Shown in pieces: positions 1-7,497 of a stretch of DNA of 64,000 nucleotides. A model generated the notes under the pieces. The model was not told the DNA's origin. It searched no databases and saw only the letters and a program-made list of their open reading frames with translations. The translations under genes were made by a program, and so were the position numbers. Source of the stretch: Methylobacterium sp. 77 (GTDB lineage: Bacteria; Pseudomonadota; Alphaproteobacteria; Rhizobiales; Beijerinckiaceae). Positions within the stretch are counted from its first letter, which is position 1; every line of letters begins with the position of its first letter. Location: positions 3,515,825 to 3,579,824 of the forward strand of contig NZ_KB910516.1 of the NCBI RefSeq assembly GCF_000372825.1. Direction: 5' to 3'.

Positions 1-665
1 ATGCCTTCGCGGGCGGCCAGGCAGCGTTCCAGTTCCAATCCTTCCCATTCCGGATGAACGCGGCGAACATGGCCCGCTACCGGACCGACGCGAACATCGC
101 GTTCTGGCGCCAGCTCAAGGAGGGTGCGGACCGGTTCGACGCGACGGGCGAGGAGCCGAACGTCACCGTCACCGCCGGCCGCTACGCCTTCCTGCCCTAC
201 AAGGATCCCGCCCTGGAATCCCTGGTCACGGCGCGCCGGGCGCAGGAGGAGGCCCGTATCGCGAGCCTCGTCGAGGACGGGAGCGCGGCCGTGCGCACCA
301 CCTATTCCGACGGCGCGCAGCATCCGTTCTGGGCGGCGCTCTCCGCCAAGGGCGTCTCGCTCGGCGATGTCAGCCGACCCGAAGCGCTCGCCTATGCCGG
401 CCAGGACGTCGTGGTGATCCCGGCCCAGCGCCGCCCTGTTCAGGTCGCCGAGGTGGTGTGGTCGCGCTGGATGGCGGCGGCCTCCGTTCCCGTGCTGACG
501 CGGGTGCGCGGGTTCAAACCGACCTACGAGACGGAACCGTCACGCTTCACGAACCTCGTCACGCGCTACGAGCAGACGCTGCCAATGATGCTCTCTGCGT
601 CCCTCGCCGGGCAGATGCCGGCCCCGACCCCGCCGGCAATCGTCGAGACCCTGGCGCAGCGCTAG
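1..665 (+). CDS. YafK-family L,D-transpeptidase, C-terminal part (gene runs off the left edge)
   Basis: The reading frame is open from base 3, so the gene starts outside the window; the ATG at 54 is internal. The visible protein begins AFAGGQAAFQFQSFPFRM and continues NAANMARYRTDANIAFWRQL. This matches the SFPFRM...FW..LKEGYD..E pattern of the E. coli YafK/DpaA type YkuD-domain proteins. Members of this family act in the periplasm on peptidoglycan crosslinks or on lipoprotein attachment to peptidoglycan. The catalytic His/Cys region lies upstream and cannot be checked. About 220 residues are visible. The C-terminal tail is rich in Pro and Ala and lacks a recognised domain. The family assignment is good, but the exact substrate is not determined. 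Confidence 0.78.
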   Translation, partial: AFAGGQAAFQFQSFPFRMNAANMARYRTDANIAFWRQLKEGADRFDATGEEPNVTVTAGRYAFLPYKDPALESLVTARRAQEEARIASLVEDGSAAVRTTYSDGAQHPFWAALSAKGVSLGDVSRPEALAYAGQDVVVIPAQRRPVQVAEVVWSRWMAAASVPVLTRVRGFKPTYETEPSRFTNLVTRYEQTLPMMLSASLAGQMPAPTPPAIVETLAQR

Positions 666-685
666 CGCATACGGATGAGCGGGCT

Positions 686-714
686 CCCCTCTCCCCGCAC
701 GCAGGGAAGAGGGG
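686..714 (+). terminator. Imperfect hairpin after the L,D-transpeptidase gene
   Basis: A pyrimidine-rich arm (686-696) can pair with a purine-rich arm (704-714) around a short loop, about 20 bases after the stop codon. No T-run follows, so it may be a Rho-assisted end or simply a dispersed hairpin. A loosely similar C-rich/G-rich block occurs inside the ligase gene near 52558-52590. Confidence 0.35.
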
Positions 715-927
715 TGCTAACGCCATGATCGCACGACAGACGGTCCACCTTCGGCCGCCGAGAACGCCCTCGTTTTCCTAATGGTCAAAATCTGACGGAT
801 GCTACCCGCCCTGAGCGTCCGAGATGGGTGGTTTCCCGCCTGTCTGCTTTCGAGCGGTACAGGCATCAAACGAGACGCCTCCACTGCTATTCCACCTGCC
901 CGCAAAATACCATGCAAGCATATTGAT

Positions 928-1359
928 CTAATCGAGGTTGATACGCGAGTCTCTAAGTGTAAGGCACTGATCTGTATATATAGTTCCGCATGCTACCTTG
1001 CACTCGAATGTGTGATCAATGGGATCGAAGGGGCTGTAACTCACAAAAAACCTTCTTTTGTGCGGTTTACTATCTTCGGTTTCCCAAGCTCCCCACCCAT
1101 TTCCCGAATGGACCAGATTTGTAATTTTGGGATTCTTGAAGTTCTCTAACTGCTCTATCCGTGTGGCTTTACCGCTCGTGAACCAACGAATGTTGCGCTT
1201 GATAATTTCGACAGCCTCTTCTTTATTTTTGATATTTTCTTCTGAAACTTTGCAGTAGTACTCCTCATTGATATAGGCCCATGATAAAACTCCGACAGCA
1301 ACGATAGCTGCGCTTTTGAGCGCAATTTTAATCAAATTAGTGAATTTCATATAGACCAT
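928..1359 (-). CDS. Orphan small protein with N-terminal membrane/signal segment
   Basis: The 143-residue protein has a basic N-terminus followed by a hydrophobic stretch at about residues 10-28 (LIKIALKSAAIVAVGVLSWA), so it is probably exported or anchored. The mature part is hydrophilic and Lys/Glu-rich, with four Cys (YYCK, FECK, VACG, DQCL). The three C-terminal ones could form disulfides. Codon use is AT-rich and unlike every neighbour. No family was recognised. A second in-frame ATG three codons downstream (MVYMKF) is an equally likely start, and neither has a strong ribosome binding site. It stands alone, with a dyad-containing AT-rich region upstream. It is probably real because the frame is long for AT-rich DNA and the protein has a sensible exported-protein layout. 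Confidence 0.6.
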   Translation of the reverse strand: MVYMKFTNLIKIALKSAAIVAVGVLSWAYINEEYYCKVSEENIKNKEEAVEIIKRNIRWFTSGKATRIEQLENFKNPKITNLVHSGNGWGAWETEDSKPHKRRFFVSYSPFDPIDHTFECKVACGTIYTDQCLTLRDSRINLD

Positions 1360-1391
1360 CGCGTCATCAATGTGATTACATAATCGTCAAC

Positions 1392-1425
1392 TTATATAAC
1401 AATTCGATGGTTCGATTATATATAA
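1392..1425 (-). promoter_or_regulatory. AT-rich imperfect dyad upstream of the orphan gene
   Basis: Read on the minus strand, TTATATATAATCGA and TCGAATTGTTATATAA face each other around ACCA. The dyad lies 33-66 bases upstream of the start of the 928-1359 gene. It contains -10-like TATAAT sequences, so it may be the promoter/operator of that gene. This is seen in the sequence, but the regulatory role is inferred. Confidence 0.35.
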
Positions 1426-1574
1426 CTCCTTATTTAAACCTTGTTGTGCAGGATCTTTAGTGAATAAAATCGTCGCCCACGATGTATTAAACGTACATGT
1501 AGCCGCTCACATTGTCGCTGCACCCCTTCACCACCCTCTATAACCGCCGACCTGATAGCTTTAACGCCTCTGTG

Positions 1575-1658
1575 CGTATTTGTCGTAAAATACGAGGGGC
1601 TGCTTTCAGTGTGTGCCGATCGCGGTCACAACGTCTGCGTTGAGTCGAAAGCAGCCCC
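1575..1658 (-). terminator. Structured inverted repeat downstream of the deacetylase gene
   Basis: The arms ggggctgctttc (1596-1607) and gaaagcagcccc (1647-1658) are perfect complements. On the minus strand the 39-base interior can form two further hairpins (CAACG-caga-CGTTG, and a CCG-cgat-CGG stem extended past a bulged A). The result is a three-way-junction-like fold. It is followed on the minus strand by TCGTATTTT and a further hairpin with arms cgtattt/aaatacg (1575-1594). Orientation and the T-rich tail fit a terminator for the 1750-2967 gene. The large structured loop is unusual and could mark a small RNA. Confidence 0.4.
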
Positions 1659-1695
1659 GGCAGCGGGTACCAAACGTCAGATTTTCACCACTGGC

Positions 1696-1719
1696 GGGTG
1701 GCGGGCGGCGGGCGGCGGG
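1696..1719 (+). repeat. Four GGG runs in a 7-base period (G-quadruplex motif)
   Basis: GGG occurs at 1696, 1703, 1710 and 1717, separated by TGGC, CGGC and CGGC. This meets the usual G-quadruplex pattern on the plus strand. The motif lies about 30 bases beyond the stop of the minus-strand deacetylase gene. Confidence 0.5.
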
Positions 1720-1749
1720 TTCAGCCCAATGGCTCCGCTGGAAACCCTC

Positions 1750-2967
1750 TCACGGCGTGGCGCTCGTCATCCGTGCCGGCGGCGTTCCCCGCAGGGCGAT
1801 ACTGACGGGGACGAGGCGGATGCCCCTGGCTTCGAGATCGCGCGACCAGCGGGCGATCCGCTCGATCGTCAGCGGCATCGCCCCGGCCGATGCCAGCGCG
1901 AACCCGTTCGTCTTGGCCTGGGCTTCGAGCCGGGCGAGTTCGCGGTCGATCGCCTCGGCATTGGGCGTCGCGTCGAGAACGATTTCGGCGCGGGCGACAG
2001 GAATCTTCAGCTTGCCGCCCAGGGATGTCGCGAGTGATCGGGGCGAGGAGCCGTCATCGACGAAGCCGAGCCCCCTGGCGCCGATCTCCCGCAGCACCGG
2101 CTCGAAGGCGGCGGAATCGCTGCCGAGCTTGCCCCCCATGAAGTTCACGAGGCCGACATAGCCGCCGAACCGGCTCATCACCCAGGACAGACGGTCGAGG
2201 TTCTCCGGGGGGCGCGAACTCGTCAGCAGGGTCTGCGGACCGGGATCGCTGTCGGGATAGTCGAACGGCTCCATGGGGGCCTGGACCAGGATCTCGTGGC
2301 CGAAATCACGGGCGCGGGCGACGCTGCGTTCGAGATCGCCGCCATAGGGCGAGAAGGCGAGGCTGACGGCGGGCGGCAGCTTGGTGATGGCGCCGGCCGT
2401 CGCGGCCTGTCCGACGCCGAGGCCGGTGACGAGAATGGCGATCCGCGCGCCCGGTGCGCCCGCATCGAAATCCGATCGGGCATAGGCGTCGAGGGGTCGG
2501 CGACGGCCCTCTCCGATTTTCGGCAGGCTGCCGTGGCGTCCCCGCTCCATCAGCCGAGGGTCGGGGGCGGCGAGGCGCGTCGGCTCGGCGGTCGGCACGC
2601 GGATGATCACCGCATCGGTGGGGGCCGCGGAGCCGGCCGGCCGCACCACATGGACGCCGGACGCCGTCTCGACCTCGCCGGCCGAGCGTGGCCCTGACGG
2701 TGGGGGCTCCGGCGCTTTCGCGACGGGCGGAGGGGGTGCGGGTTCACGCAACGCGATGGCAGTGGTGGCGGAGGGCTCGCCGCCCTGGGGATCGCCGGTG
2801 ATCGCCAGGATGGTGCCGCCGATGGCGAGGCCCGCGACCGCCATCGCGACGACCGCCGGCAGGGTCATCCTGGGTGCCGAGACAGAGCGCAGACGCTGGC
2901 CGAGCGAGCGCGAGGCCGCAGCACTCTTGGTCCCCAGCGGGCGGGTCAGGATGTCGTCGGTGGCCAC
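1750..2967 (-). CDS. Divergent polysaccharide deacetylase family protein (DUF610)
   Basis: The 405-residue protein has one membrane anchor near residues 35-58 (LPAVVAMAVAGLAIGGTILA), then a Pro-rich linker to about residue 160. The remaining 230 residues form the divergent deacetylase domain, with the signatures RIAILVTGLGVG, LAFSPYG, EILVQAPMEPFDYPDSDPGP and GGYVGLVNFMGGK. In many alphaproteobacteria this gene lies directly downstream of envC and ctpA, as here, which points to a role in the envelope or septal peptidoglycan. The catalytic activity of this branch is not established. The start at 2967 precedes the anchor directly. A gap of about 166 bases separates it from ctpA, so it may have its own promoter. 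Confidence 0.85.
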   Translation of the reverse strand: MATDDILTRPLGTKSAAASRSLGQRLRSVSAPRMTLPAVVAMAVAGLAIGGTILAITGDPQGGEPSATTAIALREPAPPPPVAKAPEPPPSGPRSAGEVETASGVHVVRPAGSAAPTDAVIIRVPTAEPTRLAAPDPRLMERGRHGSLPKIGEGRRRPLDAYARSDFDAGAPGARIAILVTGLGVGQAATAGAITKLPPAVSLAFSPYGGDLERSVARARDFGHEILVQAPMEPFDYPDSDPGPQTLLTSSRPPENLDRLSWVMSRFGGYVGLVNFMGGKLGSDSAAFEPVLREIGARGLGFVDDGSSPRSLATSLGGKLKIPVARAEIVLDATPNAEAIDRELARLEAQAKTNGFALASAGAMPLTIERIARWSRDLEARGIRLVPVSIALRGTPPARMTSATP

Positions 2968-3133
2968 GTTCAGCCGCTTTCCTCAAGCCTCGCGACCGAC
3001 AGAGACTTGGCGCTTCCATCCAGGAAACGAAGCGGCCCGCAGAGTCGGTCATTACCGACATTGCAGGCCGCGCTGGTTAACGCTTGCTTAAATCACGCGA
3101 CACGGGCCGCGTTTCAGTACGGAACTGACGATT

Positions 3134-4456
3134 TCAGTTCGGAACGGCGGCTTTGGGGGTGTTGGCCGCGCCCTTCTGGATGCCGCGGACGAAGTCGATC
3201 GCCGCGATCAGCTGCTTGTCCTTGGCCGGATCCGGCGGGACGTAAGCCGACGAACCGCCGCGCTCCTCGACGTCCTTCTGCTTCAGGTGCCCCTTCAGGC
3301 CGGCTTCGCCCTTGGTCTCGTCCTTGCCCTTCAGCTCGTCCGGGATCTCCTGCAGGACCTCCTGGTCCGGCTCGATGCCCTTGGCCTGGATCGATCGGCC
3401 CGACGGCGTGTAGTAGCGCGCCGTGGTGAGGCGGAGCGCGCCGCTGCCGCCGAGCGGGATGATCGACTGGACCGAGCCCTTGCCGAAGGAGCGCGTGCCG
3501 AGCACGGTCGCGCGCTTGTGATCCTGCAGGGCGCCGGCCACGATCTCGGAAGCGGAGGCCGAGCCGCCATTCACCAGAACGACGATGGGCTTGCCCTTGG
3601 TGAGGTCGCCGGCCTTGGCCGAGAACCGCTGGGTCTCGTCCGGGTTGCGGCCACGGGTCGAGACGATCTCGCCGCGGTCGAGGAACGCGTCGGAGACCAT
3701 CACCGCCTGATCGAGGAGACCGCCCGGATTGTTGCGCAGGTCGAGGACGTAACCCTTGAGCTTGTCCTGGCCGACTTCCGTGGAGAGCTTGTCGATGGCG
3801 TTGCGCAGGCCGTCATAGGTCTGTTCGGTGAACTGGGTCAGGCGGATGTAGCCGACGTCTCCGCCCTCGGCGCGCGAGCGCACCGGCTTGATCTTGATGA
3901 CGTCGCGGTTGAGGACGACGTCGATCGGGTCCTTCGATTCCTTGCGGCTGATCTTGAGCTTCACCGGCGAGTTGACCGGCCCGCGCATCTTGTCGACGGC
4001 CTGGTTGAGGGTGAGGCCCTGGACCTGATCCTCGTCGATCTGCGTGATGATGTCGTTGGTGAGGATGCCGGCCTTGGAGGCGGGGGTGTCGTCGATGGGG
4101 CTGACCACCTTGATCAGGCCGTCCTCCATCGTGACCTCGATGCCGAGGCCGCCGAACTCGCCCTTGGTCTGCACCTGCATGTCACGGAAGCTCTTCGAGT
4201 CCATGTAGCTCGAATGCGGGTCCAGCGAGGTGAGCATGCCGTTCACGGCCGCCTCGATCAGCTTGGCCTCGTCGGGCTTCTCGACGTAATCGGTCCGCAC
4301 CTTCTCGAACACGTCGCCGAACAGGCTGAGCTGGCGGTAGGTCTCGGCGGAAGCCGCCACCGCGCTGGTCCCGGAGAGCAGGTGCGTCTGCGTGGCGAGG
4401 AGAGAGGAGCCGACGCCAAGGAACGCGCCGGCCAGGACTAGGGAAATCTTGCGCAT
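3134..4456 (-). CDS. ctpA: Carboxy-terminal processing protease CtpA (S41 family)
   Basis: The 440-residue periplasmic serine protease starts at MRKISLVLAGAFLGVG, a signal segment. A PDZ domain follows (GLGIEVTMEDGLIKVVSP) at about residues 95-175. The S41 catalytic core carries the Ser in NGGSASASEI near residue 300 and the Lys in GTRSFGKGS about 25 residues later. The frame stays open upstream, but that part overlaps envC in another frame, so the ATG at 4456 was chosen. It forms TAATG with the envC stop, which suggests translational coupling. CtpA-type proteases trim the C-termini of envelope proteins and peptidoglycan hydrolase partners. The C-terminus is charged and Ala-rich. Confidence 0.95.
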   Translation of the reverse strand: MRKISLVLAGAFLGVGSSLLATQTHLLSGTSAVAASAETYRQLSLFGDVFEKVRTDYVEKPDEAKLIEAAVNGMLTSLDPHSSYMDSKSFRDMQVQTKGEFGGLGIEVTMEDGLIKVVSPIDDTPASKAGILTNDIITQIDEDQVQGLTLNQAVDKMRGPVNSPVKLKISRKESKDPIDVVLNRDVIKIKPVRSRAEGGDVGYIRLTQFTEQTYDGLRNAIDKLSTEVGQDKLKGYVLDLRNNPGGLLDQAVMVSDAFLDRGEIVSTRGRNPDETQRFSAKAGDLTKGKPIVVLVNGGSASASEIVAGALQDHKRATVLGTRSFGKGSVQSIIPLGGSGALRLTTARYYTPSGRSIQAKGIEPDQEVLQEIPDELKGKDETKGEAGLKGHLKQKDVEERGGSSAYVPPDPAKDKQLIAAIDFVRGIQKGAANTPKAAVPN

Positions 4457-5814
4457 TATCCGCGAACCTTCTCGCTGGGGCTTTTGGCCCACCAAGGCTC
4501 CGGATCGATGGAGCCGCCGTCTTTCCTGAACTCGACGTACAAAACCGGTCCGTCGCGGTCGCCCGGAGTGGCGCCCTGGCCGCCCTCTCCCATGGCGGCC
4601 ACCGGTTCCCCGGCAAGCACGAACTGTCCGACCTCGACGTTGATCTGATCCATACCGGCCAGCAGCAGATAGTAGCCATCGCCGGCATTGATGATCAAGA
4701 GTCGTCCATACGAGCGGAACTGCCCGGCGAACGACACCCACCCATCGGACGGAGACGACACCACCGCCTTCGGGCGGGTCGCGAGCGATATGCCGCGGGT
4801 CGTTCCGCCATTTCCGTCGGGCTGGTTGAAGCTGCGCAGGGTGGCGCCGCTCACGGGCCTGGGCACCTCGCCGCGCGTATCCACGAAGCGGATCTTGGGA
4901 GCCAACCGGGCGGGATCGCGTGTTCCGGCCGCCGCGAAGCGCTCCTGGGTGACGCGGGCTTCGCGCGTCTCGGCGGCGCGAGCCTCCTCCGCCGCCCGGC
5001 GGGCCGAGGCGACCTCGCTCTCCATCCTGTCGAGCAGTTCCTTCAGGCTCCTGGCCTGGACTCCCAGCTCGGCCGTGCGCGCGCGCTCGGTGACGAGGCC
5101 GCTCTCGACCTCGGCGAGGCGCGTCCGGCGCGCGGTGATCAGGGCGTTGATCCGCTGCTGCTCCCTGGCCCAGCCGGCGAGGTCGTTCTGCAGGCCCTCG
5201 CGGTCGGCGGCGATGAGGCCCTTCAGCCGCACCATCTCGGTCAGGTCGGCGGCCAGCGTCTCGGCCTCGCCGCGCAATTCGGGCACGACGGCGCCCAGCA
5301 GCATCGAGGTGCGGATCACGGCGAGCACGTCCTCCGGCTGGACCAGGACCGCCGGAGGCGGCCTCCGGCCCATGCGCTGGAGGGCGGCGAGGATTTCGGC
5401 GATGACGCCACGGCGGGCATCGAGCGAGCGGCGGATGCCGGCCTCGCTGGCGGTGAGCGTCTTCAAACGCTCCTCCAACCGGCTCATCCGGCCCTCGGTC
5501 GCCTGCGCCTGCCGGGCGGCATCGAGGAGGGCGGCGTTGAGCTTGGCCCGGTCGCCGCCGATGGAAGCGATCTCCGTCTCGAGCTTCGCCCGCGCCCCTG
5601 TCGAGGCGGCCAGTTGCTCCTCGACCCGCTTCAGGTTCTCGGCGCGGCGGGCCTTCTCGTCGATGGCACGCTGGATCGCATCGGCATTGGCCGCGTCCTG
5701 AGCCTTCGACGCATCCTGGGCCAGAGCCAAGCCGGACGCGAGCACCGCCACCGCCGCGCATGCGGCGATGCGGATCGCTCCGCCATAGGGCCCGCGCCGC
5801 AAAGCTCCGCTCAT
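4456..5814 (-). CDS. envC: Murein hydrolase activator EnvC family protein
   Basis: The 452-residue protein starts at MSGALRRGPYGG with a signal peptide ending near ALAQ. It continues as a long coiled coil rich in Ala, Glu and Arg (about residues 35-300) and ends in a degenerate LytM/M23 domain (about 330-440). In the LytM domain the HxH zinc-binding segment is replaced by GYYLLLAG and the first His motif reads ISLATRPKAVVSS. The protein should therefore not be a hydrolase itself but an activator of amidases at the septum, as E. coli EnvC is. It overlaps rlmH by four bases (ATGA) and ctpA by one, so the three genes are co-translated. Confidence 0.92.
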   Translation of the reverse strand: MSGALRRGPYGGAIRIAACAAVAVLASGLALAQDASKAQDAANADAIQRAIDEKARRAENLKRVEEQLAASTGARAKLETEIASIGGDRAKLNAALLDAARQAQATEGRMSRLEERLKTLTASEAGIRRSLDARRGVIAEILAALQRMGRRPPPAVLVQPEDVLAVIRTSMLLGAVVPELRGEAETLAADLTEMVRLKGLIAADREGLQNDLAGWAREQQRINALITARRTRLAEVESGLVTERARTAELGVQARSLKELLDRMESEVASARRAAEEARAAETREARVTQERFAAAGTRDPARLAPKIRFVDTRGEVPRPVSGATLRSFNQPDGNGGTTRGISLATRPKAVVSSPSDGWVSFAGQFRSYGRLLIINAGDGYYLLLAGMDQINVEVGQFVLAGEPVAAMGEGGQGATPGDRDGPVLYVEFRKDGGSIDPEPWWAKSPSEKVRG

Positions 5815-6314
5815 AATGCGTCGATATTTCCCCGATGGTAGGGATGCCCCGCCAGGATCGTCAGCGTCCTGTACACCTGCTCGAGCACCAGGACGCGCAC
5901 AAGGCCGTGAGGCAAGGTGGCGGCTCCGAAAGCGAGGGAGAGGTCGGCGCGGTCCCGCACCGCCGGCGCGAGCCCGTCCGCGCCGCCGATGGCGACCACG
6001 AGGGTGGCCGTGGCCGCGTCGCGCCACGAGGCGATCTGTTCGGCGATTCGCTCGCTCGTCCAGTTCGAGCGTCCGCGCTCGTCATAGACCAGCAGCACGC
6101 TCGACGAGGCCGGGGCCTGGGACAGGATCGCCGCTCCCTCCTCGACGCTCCGGTCGATCGCGCGCCGTGCCCGGCTTTCGGGAATCTCGACGATGTCGCA
6201 AGCCGTGAGGCCGAAACCGCGGCCGAGCTGAACCGCCCGGTCGCGATAGCGGGATGCCAGATCCCGCTCCGGTCCAGGCTTGAGGCGACCGACGGCCGTG
6301 ACCAGCAGCCGCAC
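5811..6314 (-). CDS. rlmH: 23S rRNA pseudouridine1915-N3-methyltransferase RlmH
   Basis: The 167-residue SPOUT methyltransferase shows the family features MRLLVTAVGRLK at the start, VVAIGGADGL (SAM-binding loop), SLAFGAATLPHGLVRVLVLEQVYR and the C-terminal HPYHR. RlmH methylates pseudouridine 1915 in helix 69 of 23S rRNA on assembled 70S ribosomes. Length and motifs are full. Pairing with rsfS upstream is the usual bacterial arrangement. The last codons overlap envC in the ATGA arrangement. Confidence 0.97.
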   Translation of the reverse strand: MRLLVTAVGRLKPGPERDLASRYRDRAVQLGRGFGLTACDIVEIPESRARRAIDRSVEEGAAILSQAPASSSVLLVYDERGRSNWTSERIAEQIASWRDAATATLVVAIGGADGLAPAVRDRADLSLAFGAATLPHGLVRVLVLEQVYRTLTILAGHPYHRGNIDAL

Positions 6315-6348
6315 GCGTCAGGCGCCTCGCTTCATCGGGATCGACCGC

Positions 6349-6777
6349 TCAGCCGGCCAGCAGACCGGCGGGACGATCGGCGCCCCACATCTTCTCGAGA
6401 TTGTAGAAGCCGCGGACTTCCGGCCGGAAGATATGGACGATGATGTCGCCCGCATCGATCAGCACCCAGTCGCAGGCCGGCAGACCCTCGACCCGGGCCG
6501 TGCCGAAACCCTTGGACTTCATGTCCTGCAGGATGCGGTCGGCGATGGCGCCCACATGGCGCTGCGAACGGCCGGAGGTGATGATCATGGTGTCGGCCAG
6601 CGACGTGCGGCCGGCGAGATCGATCTCGATGGTTTCCTCGGCCTTCATGTCTTCGAGACAATCGAGCGCAAGCGCCTTCAGATCACCGATCCTCTGATCG
6701 GCGGCGTGGTCGGAACCAGCGGTTCCCGTATGGTGCGAATCGGTCAGTGTCTCGATTCCCGAAGTGGCGGCGGTCAT
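6349..6777 (-). CDS. rsfS: Ribosome silencing factor RsfS
   Basis: The 142-residue protein carries the Iojap/RsfS core from about residue 28 (LKALALDCLEDMKAEE) through TSLADTMIITSGRSQRHV, WVLIDAGDIIVHIFRPEVR and FYNLEKMW. It binds ribosomal protein L14 and blocks subunit joining when nutrients are low. The N-terminal 25 residues are a poorly conserved extension. The ATG at 6777 has a modest AGG at the expected distance. It lies between nadD and rlmH on the same strand, as in many bacteria. Confidence 0.96.
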   Translation of the reverse strand: MTAATSGIETLTDSHHTGTAGSDHAADQRIGDLKALALDCLEDMKAEETIEIDLAGRTSLADTMIITSGRSQRHVGAIADRILQDMKSKGFGTARVEGLPACDWVLIDAGDIIVHIFRPEVRGFYNLEKMWGADRPAGLLAG

Positions 6778-6850
6778 TTTACCTGAACATTCTATAGTCT
6801 GATGAGAGTGGAACGATCACTCTCCGTTTTCAAGAGTCGCGACGCGCTCG

Positions 6851-7462
6851 TCATCGTCCGGCCCTCAGGGCGGTGGACGACAGGGTCGAGCGCGGGCCGT
6901 GGAGAAACACCCAGGCCGGGGGTTCGAGATCGGCGAGGAGGCCCGCATCCGATTCGTCGATGCGCCATCGGCCCATCGCCTGTGCCCCGCGGGCATTCGG
7001 TGCCGTCAGGGTGAAGCCGGGCCTATCGATGATCGCGATCGGCATCATGGCAGCGATAGCACGAAAATCGCGCCAGCGGTGAAATGCCGCGAGACTGTCG
7101 GCGCCCATGATCCAGACGAACCGGACCTCGGGATACCGGGCCCGGAGGTAGTCCAGGCTCTGGCGCGTGTAGCGAGCCCCGATCCGCGTCTCGAAATCGG
7201 TGATGGCGATGCGCGGATGGTTCGCGATCTCTTCCGCGATCCTGATCCGGCGGTCGAGGGGAGCGAGCGCCGATCGGTCCTTCAGCGGGTTGCCCGGCGT
7301 GATCATCCACCAGACGCGGTCGAGGGCCAGCCGCTTCAGCGCGACGAGGCTCACATGGCGATGGCCGAGATGGGCCGGATTGAACGACCCGCCATAGAGC
7401 CCGATCCGCAGGCCGGGCGCGGCAGGAGGCAGCCGGGCGAGCCCGGCCGCATCAAGCCGCAC
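6851..7462 (-). CDS. nadD: Nicotinate-nucleotide adenylyltransferase NadD
   Basis: The 203-residue enzyme joins nicotinate mononucleotide and ATP to form deamido-NAD in NAD synthesis. Visible motifs are the nucleotidyltransferase signature GGSFNPAHLGHRHV at about residues 24-37, the WMITPGNPLK substrate loop, WIMGADSL and the C-terminal STLSSTALR, equivalent to the ISSTxIR motif. The start is GTG at 7462; no ATG precedes the conserved core. It lies 35 bases downstream of proA on the same strand. Confidence 0.95.
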   Translation of the reverse strand: MRLDAAGLARLPPAAPGLRIGLYGGSFNPAHLGHRHVSLVALKRLALDRVWWMITPGNPLKDRSALAPLDRRIRIAEEIANHPRIAITDFETRIGARYTRQSLDYLRARYPEVRFVWIMGADSLAAFHRWRDFRAIAAMMPIAIIDRPGFTLTAPNARGAQAMGRWRIDESDAGLLADLEPPAWVFLHGPRSTLSSTALRAGR

Positions 7463-7497
7463 GAGGAATGCCGGCGAGCCGCATCAGGCAGGCCGCA

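Larger units (their letters stand above)
780..1600. other. AT-rich segment, probably acquired
   Basis: Base composition changes abruptly here. Runs such as ttatatataa and aaaataaat-like stretches are common, whereas the flanking genes are strongly GC-rich. The segment holds one minus-strand gene (928-1359) and its upstream region. It lies where alphaproteobacteria with this gene order often carry rppH after the divergent deacetylase gene. No integrase, transposase or tRNA target is visible. Acquisition by transfer is an inference from composition and gene order. Confidence 0.5.
1360..1749. other. Intergenic region with dyad, structured inverted repeat and G-rich repeat
   Basis: This 390-base stretch has no convincing gene. 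From left to right it holds an AT-rich dyad (1392-1425), a small hairpin (1575-1594), a 12-bp inverted repeat enclosing two smaller hairpins (1596-1658), and four evenly spaced GGG runs (1696-1719) directly beyond the stop of the deacetylase gene. Confidence 0.6.

Noticed and set aside
3134..5761. An 875-residue ctpA with a large N-terminal extension
   Set aside because: The extra part is an out-of-frame reading of envC, Arg/Gly-rich and unlike any domain; the signal peptide marks the true start at 4456.
4456..5814. Active M23 endopeptidase
   Set aside because: The zinc-binding HxH segment is absent (GYYLLLAG), so it fits an EnvC-type activator instead.
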